Shown here one piece after another: positions 54,696 through 63,625 of a DNA stretch of 64,000 nucleotides. The stretch's first letter is position 1. Each line of letters starts with the position of its first letter. Below the pieces are notes generated by a model, which was not told where the DNA came from, ran no database searches, and worked only from the letters and a program-made list of their open reading frames with translations. Made by a program: the position numbers and the translations under genes. The stretch is from Sphingomonas phyllosphaerae (lineage in GTDB: Bacteria > Pseudomonadota > Alphaproteobacteria > Sphingomonadales > Sphingomonadaceae): positions 1,309,001 to 1,373,000 of the forward strand of contig JAQIJC010000001.1 of assembly GCA_036946405.1 (NCBI GenBank). Direction: 5' to 3'.

Positions 54696-55556
54696 TTAAA
54701 ACCGGAACGCCGCGGTCGCGCGCAGGCTGTGCCAGTTGAACTTGTCGTCCGAGCGTCGGAAGTCGGTCCCGCTCACCGTGCCGCCGTTGGTGGCGTTGGT
54801 GAACGGCGTGCCGGCCGGCCCGGCGGCGCGGACGCGGAAGTCGTTGTCCTGATACTGGTGGTAGACATATTCCATGCCGACCGAGAAATGGTCGCCGATG
54901 CGCTGCTCGATGCCGCCGCCGCCCTGGAAGCCGAACTGGTTGCGCTTGCCGCGCTGCTCGAAGCTGTTGGTGCTCTGGCTCGACGAGAAATCGCGGTCGA
55001 TCCGCGCGTATGACGGGCCGAACGTCCCGTAGAACAGCGTCGAGTCGTTCGGCGTGAAGCCGGCGCGGGCGCGTATCGCGGCTTCCCAGCCGATCTCGCG
55101 CGTCATCACGTAATTGGCCGGCGTCGAGGAGAAGCCGGTGACGCTATCGTTGATGTGCGTCTTCCCGAACTCGCCGACCACCCCGTAGACGATCGGGCCC
55201 GACTGGTGATCGAAGCCGACGCGGGCGTTGTACGACCAGCCGTCCTTGTCGTTGCGGCAGCCCGGGCCGCCGTTCTGCGGGCCGGTCGCCGCCCCAGCGC
55301 GGCCGCCGCAGAAACCGGGGCCGAAGGCGTTGGCGCCGGTGCCGGTGAGCACGGTGTCCCCGAACCGGCCGTCGAGGTTGCGGTCGAAGAGGATCGTTGA
55401 GCCACCGTCGTTGGGCTGGACGTCATAGCCACCCGACGCGCCGACATAGATGCCCGAGAATCCGCTGGTCACTGCCGGGTCGCCGCTAGTGCCGTCCTGC
55501 GCGACTGCGGGCACCGAAACCAGCGCGGCGACCGCCGCGAGAAGATACGCCTTCAT
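54696..55556 (-). CDS. Outer-membrane beta-barrel protein
   Basis: A 286-residue protein with a signal peptide (MKAYLLAAVAALVSVPAVAQ). The rest is an OmpA/Omp25-like barrel: alternating strands such as GIYVGASGGYDVQ, WSYNARVGFDHQ, WEAAIRARAGFTPN, NQFGFQGGGGIEQRIG, and a terminal Phe (SLRATAAFRF). A disulfide-type Cys pair sits in a loop (GFCGGR..GCRNDKD). A possible GCAAC-N17-CGTT promoter lies upstream. Function unknown; surface porin or adhesin-like. Confidence 0.85.
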   Translation of the reverse strand: MKAYLLAAVAALVSVPAVAQDGTSGDPAVTSGFSGIYVGASGGYDVQPNDGGSTILFDRNLDGRFGDTVLTGTGANAFGPGFCGGRAGAATGPQNGGPGCRNDKDGWSYNARVGFDHQSGPIVYGVVGEFGKTHINDSVTGFSSTPANYVMTREIGWEAAIRARAGFTPNDSTLFYGTFGPSYARIDRDFSSSQSTNSFEQRGKRNQFGFQGGGGIEQRIGDHFSVGMEYVYHQYQDNDFRVRAAGPAGTPFTNATNGGTVSGTDFRRSDDKFNWHSLRATAAFRF

Positions 55557-55675
55557 CCATCAACTCCCTGAAAACACGTCCGGGCAACGGCAGGGTGTAA
55601 AGATAGGTTGCGTGACGAACGGTTGCTGGTCGCCGCGCGGTGGCGCAGACGGCGTCTGTTCCGTATATACCCCCT

Positions 55676-57652
55676 ATGTCCGATCTCTTCGCGTCCGCCA
55701 CCGCTGCTCCCGCCAGTTACGACGCGTCGTCGATCGAGGTGCTGGAGGGGCTGGAACCGGTCCGCCGCCGGCCGGGCATGTATGTCGGCGGCACCGATGA
55801 GCGAGCGCTCCACCATCTCGCCGCCGAGGTGCTCGACAATGCGATGGACGAGGCGGTCGCGGGCCATGCGACGCGGATCGAGATCACGCTGGAGCCGGGC
55901 AACCGCCTGACGATTCACGATAACGGCCGCGGCATCCCGGTCGACCCGCACCCGAAGTTTCCGGACAAGTCGGCGCTGGAGGTGATCCTGTCGACGCTCC
56001 ACTCGGGCGGCAAGTTCGCGGGGAAAGCCTATGCGACCTCGGGCGGGTTGCACGGCGTCGGCGTGTCGGTGGTCAACGCGCTGTCGAGCGAGACGGTGGT
56101 CGAGGTCGCGCGCGACCGGCAGCTGTATCGCCAGCGCTTCTCGCGCGGGCAGACGCTGGGGCCGCTGGAGACGGTCGGCGCGGCGCCCAACCGGCGCGGG
56201 ACGACGGTCAGCTTCGTTCCCGACACTGAGATCTTCGGGCCGGAGCTGCACTTCAAGCCGGCACGGCTCTACAAGCTGGCACGGTCGAAGGCGTATCTGT
56301 TCGCCGGGGTCGAGATCCGCTGGAAATGCGCCGCGTCGCTGATCACCGATGAAACGCCGGCCGAGGCGGTATTCCAGTTTCCCGGTGGGCTGTCCGATCA
56401 CCTGAAGGAACAGATCGCGGGCCGCGAATGCGCGACCGCCGACTTTTTCGCGGGACAGCAAAATTTCGCCGACAGCCAGGGCAAGGTCGAATGGGCGGTG
56501 GCGTGGCCATTGTGGAGCGAGGGCAGCTATAGTTGGTATTGCAACACGATCCCGACCCCCGATGGCGGGACGCACGAACAAGGGCTTCGGCAGGCGCTGG
56601 TGCGCGGGCTGCGCCAGTTCGGCGATCTGGTCGGCAACAAGCGCGCCAAGGAGCTGACCGCCGACGACGTGATGGTCGGCAGCGAGCTGATGCTGTCGGT
56701 GTTCGTCCGCGACCCGCAATTCCAGTCGCAGACCAAGGACCGGCTGACCTCGCCGGAAGCGGCGGGGCTGGTCGAGAAAGCGATGCGCGACCATTTCGAC
56801 CATTGGCTCGGGCACAATATGGACCGCGGCAAAGCGCTGCTCGGCTATGTGCTGGAGCGGATGGACGAGCGGCTGCGGCGCAAGGCCGAGCGCGACGTCA
56901 AGCGCAAGACCGCGACCTCGGCGCGCAAGCTGCGGCTGCCCGGCAAGCTGACCGATTGCGCCGCCGATGCCTCGGACGGCACGGAGCTGTTCATCGTCGA
57001 GGGCGATTCGGCGGGCGGCTCGGCGAAGCAGGCGCGCGACCGCAAGACGCAGGCGATCCTGCCGATCCGCGGCAAGATCCTCAACGTCGCCTCCGCGACC
57101 AGCGCCAAGATCCTCGCCAATCAGGAGATCGCCGATCTTATCCAGGCACTCGGCTGCGGCACGCGTAAGGATTGCCGACCCGAGCAACTCCGCTACGAAC
57201 GCGTCGTCATCATGACCGACGCCGATGTCGACGGCGCGCATATCGCGACCTTGCTGATGACGTTCTTCTTTCAGGAAATGCCCGATCTGGTGCGGCAGGG
57301 GCATCTCTATCTGGCGCAGCCGCCGCTGTATCGCCTGACCGCGGGGACAAAGAGCCTGTATGCGCGCGACGACGCGCACCGTGCCGAGCTGGAGCGGACC
57401 GCGTTCAAGGGCAAGAAGGTCGAGGTCGCGCGCTTCAAGGGGCTGGGCGAGATGAACCCGCAGCAGCTGCGCGAGACGACGATGGACCCGGCGAAGCGCA
57501 GCATGATCCGCATCACGCTGCCGCACGAATATGAGGAACGCGCAGGGGTCAAGGATCTGGTCGACCGGCTGATGGGCACCAATCCGGCGCACCGCTTCGC
57601 GTTCATTCAGGAAAATGCCGCGCGGCTCGATGAAGAGGCGATCGACGCGTGA
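55676..57652 (+). CDS. parE: DNA topoisomerase IV subunit B
   Basis: 658 residues. GHKL ATPase: VRRRPGMYVGGT, LDNAMDEAV (catalytic Glu), DNGRGIPVDPH and GLHGVGVSVVNALS. TOPRIM: FIVEGDSAGGSAKQARDR (~437) and MTDADVDGAHIATLL. C-terminal RFKGLGEMNPQQL. It decatenates chromosomes with ParC. Length and the short GTD loop fit ParE rather than GyrB. The ATG has no obvious ribosome-binding site, and TATATAC lies just before it, so the transcript may be leaderless. Confidence 0.96.
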   Translation: MSDLFASATAAPASYDASSIEVLEGLEPVRRRPGMYVGGTDERALHHLAAEVLDNAMDEAVAGHATRIEITLEPGNRLTIHDNGRGIPVDPHPKFPDKSALEVILSTLHSGGKFAGKAYATSGGLHGVGVSVVNALSSETVVEVARDRQLYRQRFSRGQTLGPLETVGAAPNRRGTTVSFVPDTEIFGPELHFKPARLYKLARSKAYLFAGVEIRWKCAASLITDETPAEAVFQFPGGLSDHLKEQIAGRECATADFFAGQQNFADSQGKVEWAVAWPLWSEGSYSWYCNTIPTPDGGTHEQGLRQALVRGLRQFGDLVGNKRAKELTADDVMVGSELMLSVFVRDPQFQSQTKDRLTSPEAAGLVEKAMRDHFDHWLGHNMDRGKALLGYVLERMDERLRRKAERDVKRKTATSARKLRLPGKLTDCAADASDGTELFIVEGDSAGGSAKQARDRKTQAILPIRGKILNVASATSAKILANQEIADLIQALGCGTRKDCRPEQLRYERVVIMTDADVDGAHIATLLMTFFFQEMPDLVRQGHLYLAQPPLYRLTAGTKSLYARDDAHRAELERTAFKGKKVEVARFKGLGEMNPQQLRETTMDPAKRSMIRITLPHEYEERAGVKDLVDRLMGTNPAHRFAFIQENAARLDEEAIDA

Positions 57653-57693
57653 GGGGGCTGCGTTGCGGGGGCTGATCGAACTCCGCTCTTTCA

Positions 57694-57775
57694 TCATCCC
57701 GGACTTGATCCGGGATCCCGCTTTTTCCCTCGTGCGGCAAGAAGAAGCGGGGCCCCGGATCAAGTCCGGGGCGAC
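57694..57775. repeat. Palindromic intergenic repeat (family C)
   Basis: Arms TCATCCCGGACTTGATCC and complement, as at 10141-10220. First of two palindromes in the 57653-57970 gap, which holds no gene. Confidence 0.75.
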
Positions 57776-57866
57776 GAAGGAGGTGGGTGACCGCAAGTTT
57801 GAGGGACTGAATGCGATGACCTTCGCGACGTCGCTTGTTTCTGAAGTCGTTGCCGGACGCACCTTC

Positions 57867-57941
57867 GTCATTGCGAGCGTAGCGAAGCAATCCAGGGCGT
57901 CCTGGTCCGGCACTGGATTGCTTCGCTACGCTCGCAATGAC
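57867..57941. repeat. Palindromic intergenic repeat (family D)
   Basis: A near-perfect 75-bp palindrome with GTCATTGCGAGCGTAGCG ends, third copy in the window. It lies just upstream of the DUF1275 gene and may overlap its promoter region. Confidence 0.85.
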
Positions 57942-57970
57942 GGGTGCGTTACGCCTAAGGATCAACCGTC

Positions 57971-58618
57971 ATGCCGATAACGGAGCGGCCGCGCGCCGAC
58001 TGGCCGCTCGCGATCGCGCTGGCGGTGCTGGCGGGGTTTGTCGATGCGGTGGGGTTCCTGCGCATCGGCGGCCTGTTCGTGTCGTTCATGAGCGGCAATT
58101 CGACGCTGCTCGGGATCGATCTGGTCAATCGCAACGCGCAGGCGCTGATGATCGTGGCGCTGATCCTCGGTTTCCTGTCCGGGGTGATGGTCGCCGCGAT
58201 CCTCGGCGAGCGGCTCGGCAAATGGTCGCCGATGGGGATGATCCTGTTCTGCACCGCGCTGCTCGCCTGGTCGGCGCTGTTGATGGTCGAGGGGCCGGGT
58301 GCTGTGCTGCTTGCGGCGGCGATGGGCGCGTTGAACGTCGTGTTCCAGCGCGGCGGCGGGGTCAGCATGAGCATCCCGATCACCTATGTCACGGGCACGC
58401 TGGTGCGGCTCGGGCAGGCGCTGGCGGGCGCGCTGCTGGGCATCGCCCCGGCGGCGGGATGGGTGCCCTACCTGCTGCTGTGGAGCGGGCTGGTGCTCGG
58501 TGCGCTGGGCGGCACCTATGCTTATGATGCCCTCGGCACCGATGCCTTGTGGGGCGCGGCGTCGTTCGCGTTCGCGCTGGCGGTCGCGGCGGCGGGCAGG
58601 GGGCTGTCGCAACGCTGA
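57971..58618 (+). CDS. DUF1275 (YoaK) family membrane protein
   Basis: A 215-residue protein of about six hydrophobic segments. The opening PLAIALAVLAGFVDAVGFLRIGGLFVSFMSGNSTLLG is the DUF1275 hallmark. Other phrases: GERLGKWSP and GVSMSIPITYVTGTLVRLGQ. Function unknown; presumed transporter or membrane stress protein. Confidence 0.92.
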   Translation: MPITERPRADWPLAIALAVLAGFVDAVGFLRIGGLFVSFMSGNSTLLGIDLVNRNAQALMIVALILGFLSGVMVAAILGERLGKWSPMGMILFCTALLAWSALLMVEGPGAVLLAAAMGALNVVFQRGGGVSMSIPITYVTGTLVRLGQALAGALLGIAPAAGWVPYLLLWSGLVLGALGGTYAYDALGTDALWGAASFAFALAVAAAGRGLSQR

Positions 58619-58709
58619 CGCGGTGTTGTTTGCGCGAATATTTGCCTCTACAAGCGCGACGAGGGCGGTCCATGTCGGGCCGCCCGCTTTCGTTCGAGGA
58701 GAAGGCCCC

Positions 58710-59912
58710 GTGTCGCCTGACGCATCCATCCCGCCGCTGATGCCCGTCTACCCGCGGTGCGGCGTGCGACCGGTGCGCGGAGAGGGCGTGTACCTCTACG
58801 GCGAGGACGGCAGCCAGTATCTCGACTTTGCGAGCGGGATCGCGGTCAACGCGCTCGGCCATGGCCATCCGGCGCTGACCAAGGCGATTGCGGAACAGGC
58901 CGCGACGTTGATGCACGTCAGTAACCTGTACGGCAGCCCGCAGGGCGAGCATTTCGCGCAGCGGCTGGTCGACCATACCTTCGCCGACACCGTGTTCTTC
59001 ACCAATTCGGGCGCCGAGGCGGTCGAGTGCGCGATCAAGACCGCGCGCCGCTATCATTTCGCCAACGGCAACCCCGAGCGGCACGATCTCATCACCTTCG
59101 ACACCGCCTTCCACGGGCGGACGCTGGGCACGATCTCGGCGACCAATCAGGCGAAGATGCGCGACGGGTTCGAGCCGCTGTTGCCGGGCTTCAAATATGC
59201 GCAGTTCAACGATCTCGAGGGCGCGCTCGCGCTGATCGACGGCAACACCGCCGGGTTCCTGGTGGAGCCGATCCAGGGCGAGGGTGGTATTCGCCCGGCA
59301 TCGCAGGAGTTCCTGCAGGGGCTGCGCAAGGCGTGCGACGAGCACGGCCTGTTGCTGGTGCTCGACGAAGTGCAGGCGGGCTACGGCCGCACCGGCAAGT
59401 TCTTCGCGCACGAGCTGTACGGGATCACCCCCGACATCATGGCGGCAGCCAAGGGGATTGGCGGCGGCTTCCCGCTCGGCGCGTGCCTCGCCACCGCCGA
59501 GGCGGCGAAGGGGATGGTGTTCGGTACGCATGGCTCCACCTATGGCGGCAACCCGCTGGCGATGGCGGCGGGCGAGGCGGTGCTCGACGTGATCCTCGCC
59601 GACGGCTTCCTCGACCAGGTCGCGCAGATGGGCGAGCGGTTGCGCTCGTCGCTGGAGCAGTTGATCCCCAACCACGACGGGCTGTTCGACTCCGTGCGCG
59701 GCCACGGGCTGATGCAGGGCTTGAAGCTCAAGAGCGACAGCCGCCGCTTCGTCGCGCATTGCCGCGACCACCACGGCCTGTTGCTGGTCGCGGCGGGCGA
59801 GAATGTCGTCCGCATCCTGCCGCCGCTGGTGATCGACGAACGTCACATCGCCGAGTGCGTGGAGAAGCTGAGCGAAGCGGCACGGGTCTACGTGCCGGTC
59901 GCCGACGATTGA
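58710..59912 (+). CDS. argD: Acetylornithine aminotransferase
   Basis: A 400-residue PLP enzyme of arginine synthesis. SGIAVNALGHGHPALTKAI, FTNSGAEAVECAIKTAR, FHGRTLGTISATNQAK, VEPIQGEGGI, LVLDEVQAGYGRTGKFFAHE and the PLP lysine in MAAAKGIGGGFPLGA. The start is GTG, with GAGGAGAAGG upstream. First gene of argD-argF-hslO. It may also act on succinyldiaminopimelate. Confidence 0.95.
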   Translation: MSPDASIPPLMPVYPRCGVRPVRGEGVYLYGEDGSQYLDFASGIAVNALGHGHPALTKAIAEQAATLMHVSNLYGSPQGEHFAQRLVDHTFADTVFFTNSGAEAVECAIKTARRYHFANGNPERHDLITFDTAFHGRTLGTISATNQAKMRDGFEPLLPGFKYAQFNDLEGALALIDGNTAGFLVEPIQGEGGIRPASQEFLQGLRKACDEHGLLLVLDEVQAGYGRTGKFFAHELYGITPDIMAAAKGIGGGFPLGACLATAEAAKGMVFGTHGSTYGGNPLAMAAGEAVLDVILADGFLDQVAQMGERLRSSLEQLIPNHDGLFDSVRGHGLMQGLKLKSDSRRFVAHCRDHHGLLLVAAGENVVRILPPLVIDERHIAECVEKLSEAARVYVPVADD

Positions 59913-59963
59913 TAGCCTGATCTCCGCCCCCTTCGACGCGGGGGGCGGAGCGGGGGAGAGACG

Positions 59964-60881
59964 ATGCGCCATTTCCTGAACCTGACCGATGCCGGGCCGG
60001 ACGCGATCGCCGCGATGCTCGACGATGCCCTGACGCGCAAGCAGGCGCGCGCCGGCTGGACCAAGGGGCGCGTCGATGCCGACGCGCCGCTCGCGGGCCA
60101 TGTGCTGGCGATGATCTTCGAGAAGAATTCGACGCGCACGCGCGTGTCGTTCGACATGGCGGTGCGCCAGCTCGGCGGTCAGTCGATCGTCATGGAGGCC
60201 GGGCAGATGCAGCTCGGCCGCGGCGAGACGGTCGCCGACACCGCGCGCGTGCTGTCGAACTACGTCGATGCGATCATGATCCGTACCGACGATCACGCCA
60301 AGATCGAGGAGATGGCGCATCACGCCTCCGTCCCGGTGATCAACGGGCTGACCGACGAATCGCATCCGTGCCAGATCATGGCCGACCTGCTGACGATCAT
60401 CGAAAGCGGCAAGTCGCTGCCCGGGCTGAAGGTGGCGTGGCTGGGCGACGGCAACAATGTTTTGGCGTCGATCGTCGAGGCGGCAGGACTGATGCACTTC
60501 GACGTCGTCGCGGCGTGCCCGCAGGGCTTCCAGCCCGAGGAAGCGTCGATCGCGCGCGCGGGCGGCCGGGCGCGCGTCGTCGCCGACCCGCGCGAGGCGG
60601 TAGCGGGCGCGGATGTGGTCGTCACCGATACGTGGATCTCGATGGGGCAGGCGCATGCCGAGACCAAGCTGGCTGCGATGATGCCCTATCAGGTCGACGC
60701 TGCGCTGATGGCGACGGCAAAGCCCGATGCGAAGTTCCTTCACTGCCTGCCCGCGCATCGCGGCGAGGAAGTGACGCCGGAGGTGATCGACGGCCCGCAA
60801 TCGCTGATCTGGGAGGAGGCCGAGAACCGGCTCCACGCGCAGAAATCGGTGCTGCGCTGGTGCCTCGGGCAGATCGGTTGA
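59964..60881 (+). CDS. argF: Ornithine carbamoyltransferase
   Basis: 305 residues; forms citrulline from ornithine and carbamoyl phosphate. Carbamoyl phosphate loop [45 protein letters not shown] and the ornithine Cys/His loop [14 protein letters not shown] are all in place. GGGGAGAGACG precedes the ATG. 51 bp behind argD. Confidence 0.97.
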   Translation: MRHFLNLTDAGPDAIAAMLDDALTRKQARAGWTKGRVDADAPLAGHVLAMIFEKNSTRTRVSFDMAVRQLGGQSIVMEAGQMQLGRGETVADTARVLSNYVDAIMIRTDDHAKIEEMAHHASVPVINGLTDESHPCQIMADLLTIIESGKSLPGLKVAWLGDGNNVLASIVEAAGLMHFDVVAACPQGFQPEEASIARAGGRARVVADPREAVAGADVVVTDTWISMGQAHAETKLAAMMPYQVDAALMATAKPDAKFLHCLPAHRGEEVTPEVIDGPQSLIWEEAENRLHAQKSVLRWCLGQIG

Positions 60882-60929
60882 TCGCGGGCGGGAGTGCCAC
60901 CATCTAGGTGGCTCACCGGAACATAATTC

Positions 60930-61007
60930 GTTGCCCCGGGCTTGACCCGGGGTCCCGCTTTTCCTGCGCCACGAGGTAGCGGGACCCCGGGGCAAGCCCG
61001 GGGTGAC
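60930..61007. repeat. Palindromic intergenic repeat (family C variant)
   Basis: GTTGCCCCGGGCTTGACC and its complement, inside the 146-bp argF-hslO gap. It is a divergent member of family C. It could weaken or process the transcript between the two genes. Confidence 0.7.
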
Positions 61008-61028
61008 GGTTCGGTGGCGAAAGAGACG

Positions 61029-61943
61029 ATGACCGATCAGACCACGACACCCGATCTCGACCGCGCGCTGGGCTTCACCATTCCCGACCGCCATGCGCGT
61101 GGTCGTGCGGTGCGGCTTGGGCCGACGCTGGATGCGATCCTGTCCGCGCACGCCTATCCGCCCGCGATCGAGAAGCTGCTCGCCGAGGCGCTGACGCTGA
61201 CCGCGTTGATCGGCGCGACGCTCAAGGACCCCGCGGGTCAACTGACGATGCAGACGCAGACCGAGAACGGCATCGTCACGCTGCTGGTCTGCGACTGGCG
61301 TGGCGGAGAGGTGCGCGGCTACATCCAGTATGATGCCGACAAGCTCGCCGCCGCGCCGGCCGATCCGACCTTGTTCGCGCTGTTCGGCCCCGGCTATCTC
61401 GCGATCACCTTCGATCTGGCGAGCACCGGCGAGCGCTATCAGGGGATCGTGCCGCTCGATGGCGACACGCTGGCGGCGGCGGCGCAGAGTTATTTCTATC
61501 AGTCGGAGCAGATCCCGACGCTGGTGCGCGTGGGGATGCAAAAGGACGCTGACGGCAAGTGCGTTGCCGGCGGGTTGCTGCTCCAGCACCTTCCCGAAGG
61601 CGAGGAGGGGCGCGAGCGGCTGCACACCAAGCTCGACCATCCCGAATGGGAGCATGTCGAAGCACTCGGGCAAACGATCGCGGTCGACGAGCTTGTCGAC
61701 GCGCACTTGCCGCTCGAGACGCTGTTGTGGCGGCTGTTCAACGAGGAAAGCGAGGTGCGCGTCCTCGAAGCGCAGCCGGTGTCGCGCGGTTGTCGCTGCA
61801 CGATCGAGCACATCCGCTCGGTGCTGGAGCGCTTTCCGCTCGAACAAAGGCTGGAGATGGCGGATGAGCGCGGGCTGATCGCGGTCGACTGCGCCTTCTG
61901 CTCGACCGTGTTCCCGCTGCGCGCGGAGGATCTGGCGGCATGA
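61029..61943 (+). CDS. hslO: Redox-regulated chaperone Hsp33
   Basis: 304 residues. The N-terminal fold has ALTLTALIGATLKDPAGQLTMQTQ, CDWRGGEVRGYIQ and FYQSEQIPT. The C-terminal zinc switch has a CxC in SRGCRCTIEHIRSVL (~255) and a CxxC in VDCAFCSTVFPL (~289). Oxidation releases zinc and turns on the holdase. GAGACG upstream of the ATG. Third gene of the arg run, a common alphaproteobacterial order. Confidence 0.96.
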   Translation: MTDQTTTPDLDRALGFTIPDRHARGRAVRLGPTLDAILSAHAYPPAIEKLLAEALTLTALIGATLKDPAGQLTMQTQTENGIVTLLVCDWRGGEVRGYIQYDADKLAAAPADPTLFALFGPGYLAITFDLASTGERYQGIVPLDGDTLAAAAQSYFYQSEQIPTLVRVGMQKDADGKCVAGGLLLQHLPEGEEGRERLHTKLDHPEWEHVEALGQTIAVDELVDAHLPLETLLWRLFNEESEVRVLEAQPVSRGCRCTIEHIRSVLERFPLEQRLEMADERGLIAVDCAFCSTVFPLRAEDLAA

Positions 61944-61944
61944 C

Positions 61945-62026
61945 GTCATCCCGGACCTGATCCGGGACCCCGCTTCTTGCGCCGGGTCGAAGAAGAAGCG
62001 GGGTCTCCGGATCAAGTCCGGGGCGA
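61945..62026. repeat. Palindromic intergenic repeat (family C)
   Basis: GTCATCCCGGACCTGATCC and its complement, 2 bases after the hslO stop. Third typical member in the window. Confidence 0.75.
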
Positions 62027-62145
62027 TGGCCGGAGGCCACGAAAAGTACTCCCGCCTAACTCTTCATTAACCCTTATCGATCATAAGGATGCCATGCTGT
62101 TTCGGCGGCATGCTCTCTCCCCCGCCCGGTCGCACGGGCACCCTT

Positions 62146-62177
62146 CGGGTCGCCCTACGGGCGACCCGTTCTTTTTT
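62146..62177 (+). terminator. Strong terminator upstream of queC with no gene in front
   Basis: A perfect 10-bp stem, CGGGTCGCCC (62146-62155) with 62159-62168, three-base loop, tail TTCTTTTTT. It stands 120 bases after the palindrome behind hslO and 64 bases before queC. It ends either read-through from hslO or a short transcript beginning near the AT-rich 62070-62095. The region 62027-62240 has no coding gene I can support. Confidence 0.8.
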
Positions 62178-62240
62178 GCAGCTGTGCCTGCGGCGCCGGT
62201 GGTTGCACTGGAGCGGGAGTGCGCCTAGCTCGCGCGGATC

Positions 62241-62939
62241 ATGACCCATTCCACTCCTGCGGTCGTGCTCGTTTCGGGCGGGCTCGACTCCCTGGTGTCC
62301 GCGGCGCTCGCGCGCGAGGCCGGGCACCCGTTGTTCGCGCTGTCGATCGACTACAACCAGCGGCATCAGGTCGAACTCGCTGCCGCGCGCCGCATCGCGC
62401 TGGCGCTGGGCGCGGTGCGGCATGTCGTGCTCCCGATCGACCTGTCCGCGTTCGGCGGCTCGGCGCTGACTGACAGCGCGATCGACGTCCCCAAGGACGG
62501 CGTCGGCGACGCGATCCCGGTGACCTATGTTCCGGCACGCAATACGATCTTCCTCAGCCTCGCACTCGGCTGGGCCGAAGCGGCGGGCGCGCGTGACATC
62601 TATCTCGGCGTCAACGCGCTCGACTACTCGGGCTATCCCGATTGCCGGCCGGAGTTCATCGCCGCCTTCGAGCATCTTGCCGAGCTGGCGACCAAGAGCG
62701 GGGTCGAGGGAACGCCGTTCCGCTTTCGCGCCCCGCTCCAGCATATGACCAAGGCCGATATCGTCCGCGAGGGCGCGCGGCTCGGGCTCGACATGGGAAT
62801 GAGCTGGTCGTGCTACGATCCCGCGCCGGGCGCGCGGCATTGCGGGCTGTGCGACAGCTGCCGGCTGCGCCACAAGGGGTTCGAGGAAGCCGGTATCGCC
62901 GATCCGACCGTCTATGCGGTCACGCCGCCCGCGCCATGA
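62241..62939 (+). CDS. queC: 7-cyano-7-deazaguanine synthase
   Basis: A 232-residue ATP-dependent enzyme converting 7-carboxy-7-deazaguanine to preQ0 for queuosine. PP-loop [16 protein letters not shown] (9-24), [28 protein letters not shown] and the zinc-binding [23 protein letters not shown] (four Cys). No classical ribosome-binding site is obvious. It heads queC-queE, separated by 10 bp. Confidence 0.96.
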   Translation: MTHSTPAVVLVSGGLDSLVSAALAREAGHPLFALSIDYNQRHQVELAAARRIALALGAVRHVVLPIDLSAFGGSALTDSAIDVPKDGVGDAIPVTYVPARNTIFLSLALGWAEAAGARDIYLGVNALDYSGYPDCRPEFIAAFEHLAELATKSGVEGTPFRFRAPLQHMTKADIVREGARLGLDMGMSWSCYDPAPGARHCGLCDSCRLRHKGFEEAGIADPTVYAVTPPAP

Positions 62940-62949
62940 GCCGCACCGC

Positions 62950-63582
62950 ATGAGCTACGCCGTCAAGGAGATGTTCCTGACGCTTCAGGGCGAGGGCGTA
63001 CAGGCCGGGCGACGTGCGGTGTTCGTGCGCTTCGCGGGGTGCAACCTGTGGAGCGGGCGCGAGCAGGATCGTGCGACCGCGATCTGCCGCTTCTGCGACA
63101 CCGACTTCGTCGGCACCGACGGGCTGGGCGGCGGCAAGTTCGCCGACGCGGAGGCGCTGGTGGCGGCGGTCGCGGGATTTTGGGGGGCGGGGGAGGAGCG
63201 TCGCTTCGTCGTGCTGACCGGCGGCGAGCCGATGCTGCAGGTCGATGATGCGCTGGTCGACGCGCTGCACGTCGCCGGCTTCGAGATCGCCATCGAGAGC
63301 AATGGCACGCTGGCGGTGCATCCGGGTATCGACTGGGTGTGCATCAGCCCCAAGGCCGGCAGCGAGACCGTGCAGCGACATGGCGACGAACTGAAGCTGG
63401 TGTGGCCGCAGCCGGGCACCGCGATCGACATGATCGAAGGCTGGGACTTCAAGCACTTCCTGTTGCAACCCCTCGACGACGCGGCGGGGGAAGCGAATGT
63501 CGCCGCGGCGATGGCGGTGGTGATGGAGCGGCCGCGCTGGCGGCTGTCGCTCCAGACCCACAAGCTGCTCGGTTTGCGCTAG
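62950..63582 (+). CDS. queE: 7-carboxy-7-deazaguanine synthase
   Basis: A 210-residue radical SAM enzyme. The cluster motif is CX14CX2C (CNLWSGREQDRATAICRFCD), the form specific to QueE in place of CX3CX2C. MFLTLQGEGVQAGRRAVFVRFAGCN, LTGGEPMLQVD and SNGTLAVHPGIDWVCISPK follow. It makes the substrate of QueC. ATG close behind the queC stop. Ends at a GC hairpin. Confidence 0.96.
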   Translation: MSYAVKEMFLTLQGEGVQAGRRAVFVRFAGCNLWSGREQDRATAICRFCDTDFVGTDGLGGGKFADAEALVAAVAGFWGAGEERRFVVLTGGEPMLQVDDALVDALHVAGFEIAIESNGTLAVHPGIDWVCISPKAGSETVQRHGDELKLVWPQPGTAIDMIEGWDFKHFLLQPLDDAAGEANVAAAMAVVMERPRWRLSLQTHKLLGLR

Positions 63583-63592
63583 GTCACCCACA

Positions 63593-63619
63593 ACCCGGTG
63601 CGGCGTCGCCGCACCGGGT
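63593..63619. terminator. Perfect hairpin between convergent genes
   Basis: ACCCGGTGCGGC-GTC-GCCGCACCGGGT, a perfect 12-bp stem without a T tract, centred between the converging queE and the next gene. Probably a bidirectional terminator. Confidence 0.6.
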
Positions 63620-63625
63620 GTCAGG

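Noticed and set aside
55560..55640. GCAAC-N17-CGTT upstream of the outer-membrane protein gene as an EcfG promoter
   Set aside because: Mismatch at a key -35 base (GCAAC for GGAAC); kept only as a weak possibility in that gene's entry.
58389..62015. A 1208-codon open frame on the minus strand
   Set aside because: It runs antisense through argD, argF, hslO and part of the DUF1275 gene, which have clear motifs. Its translation is low-complexity Arg/Ala/Asp/His, typical of antisense frames in GC-rich DNA.
62094..62228. Short frame beginning ATGCCATGCTG before queC
   Set aside because: It runs straight through the strong terminator hairpin, and its composition is not protein-like.
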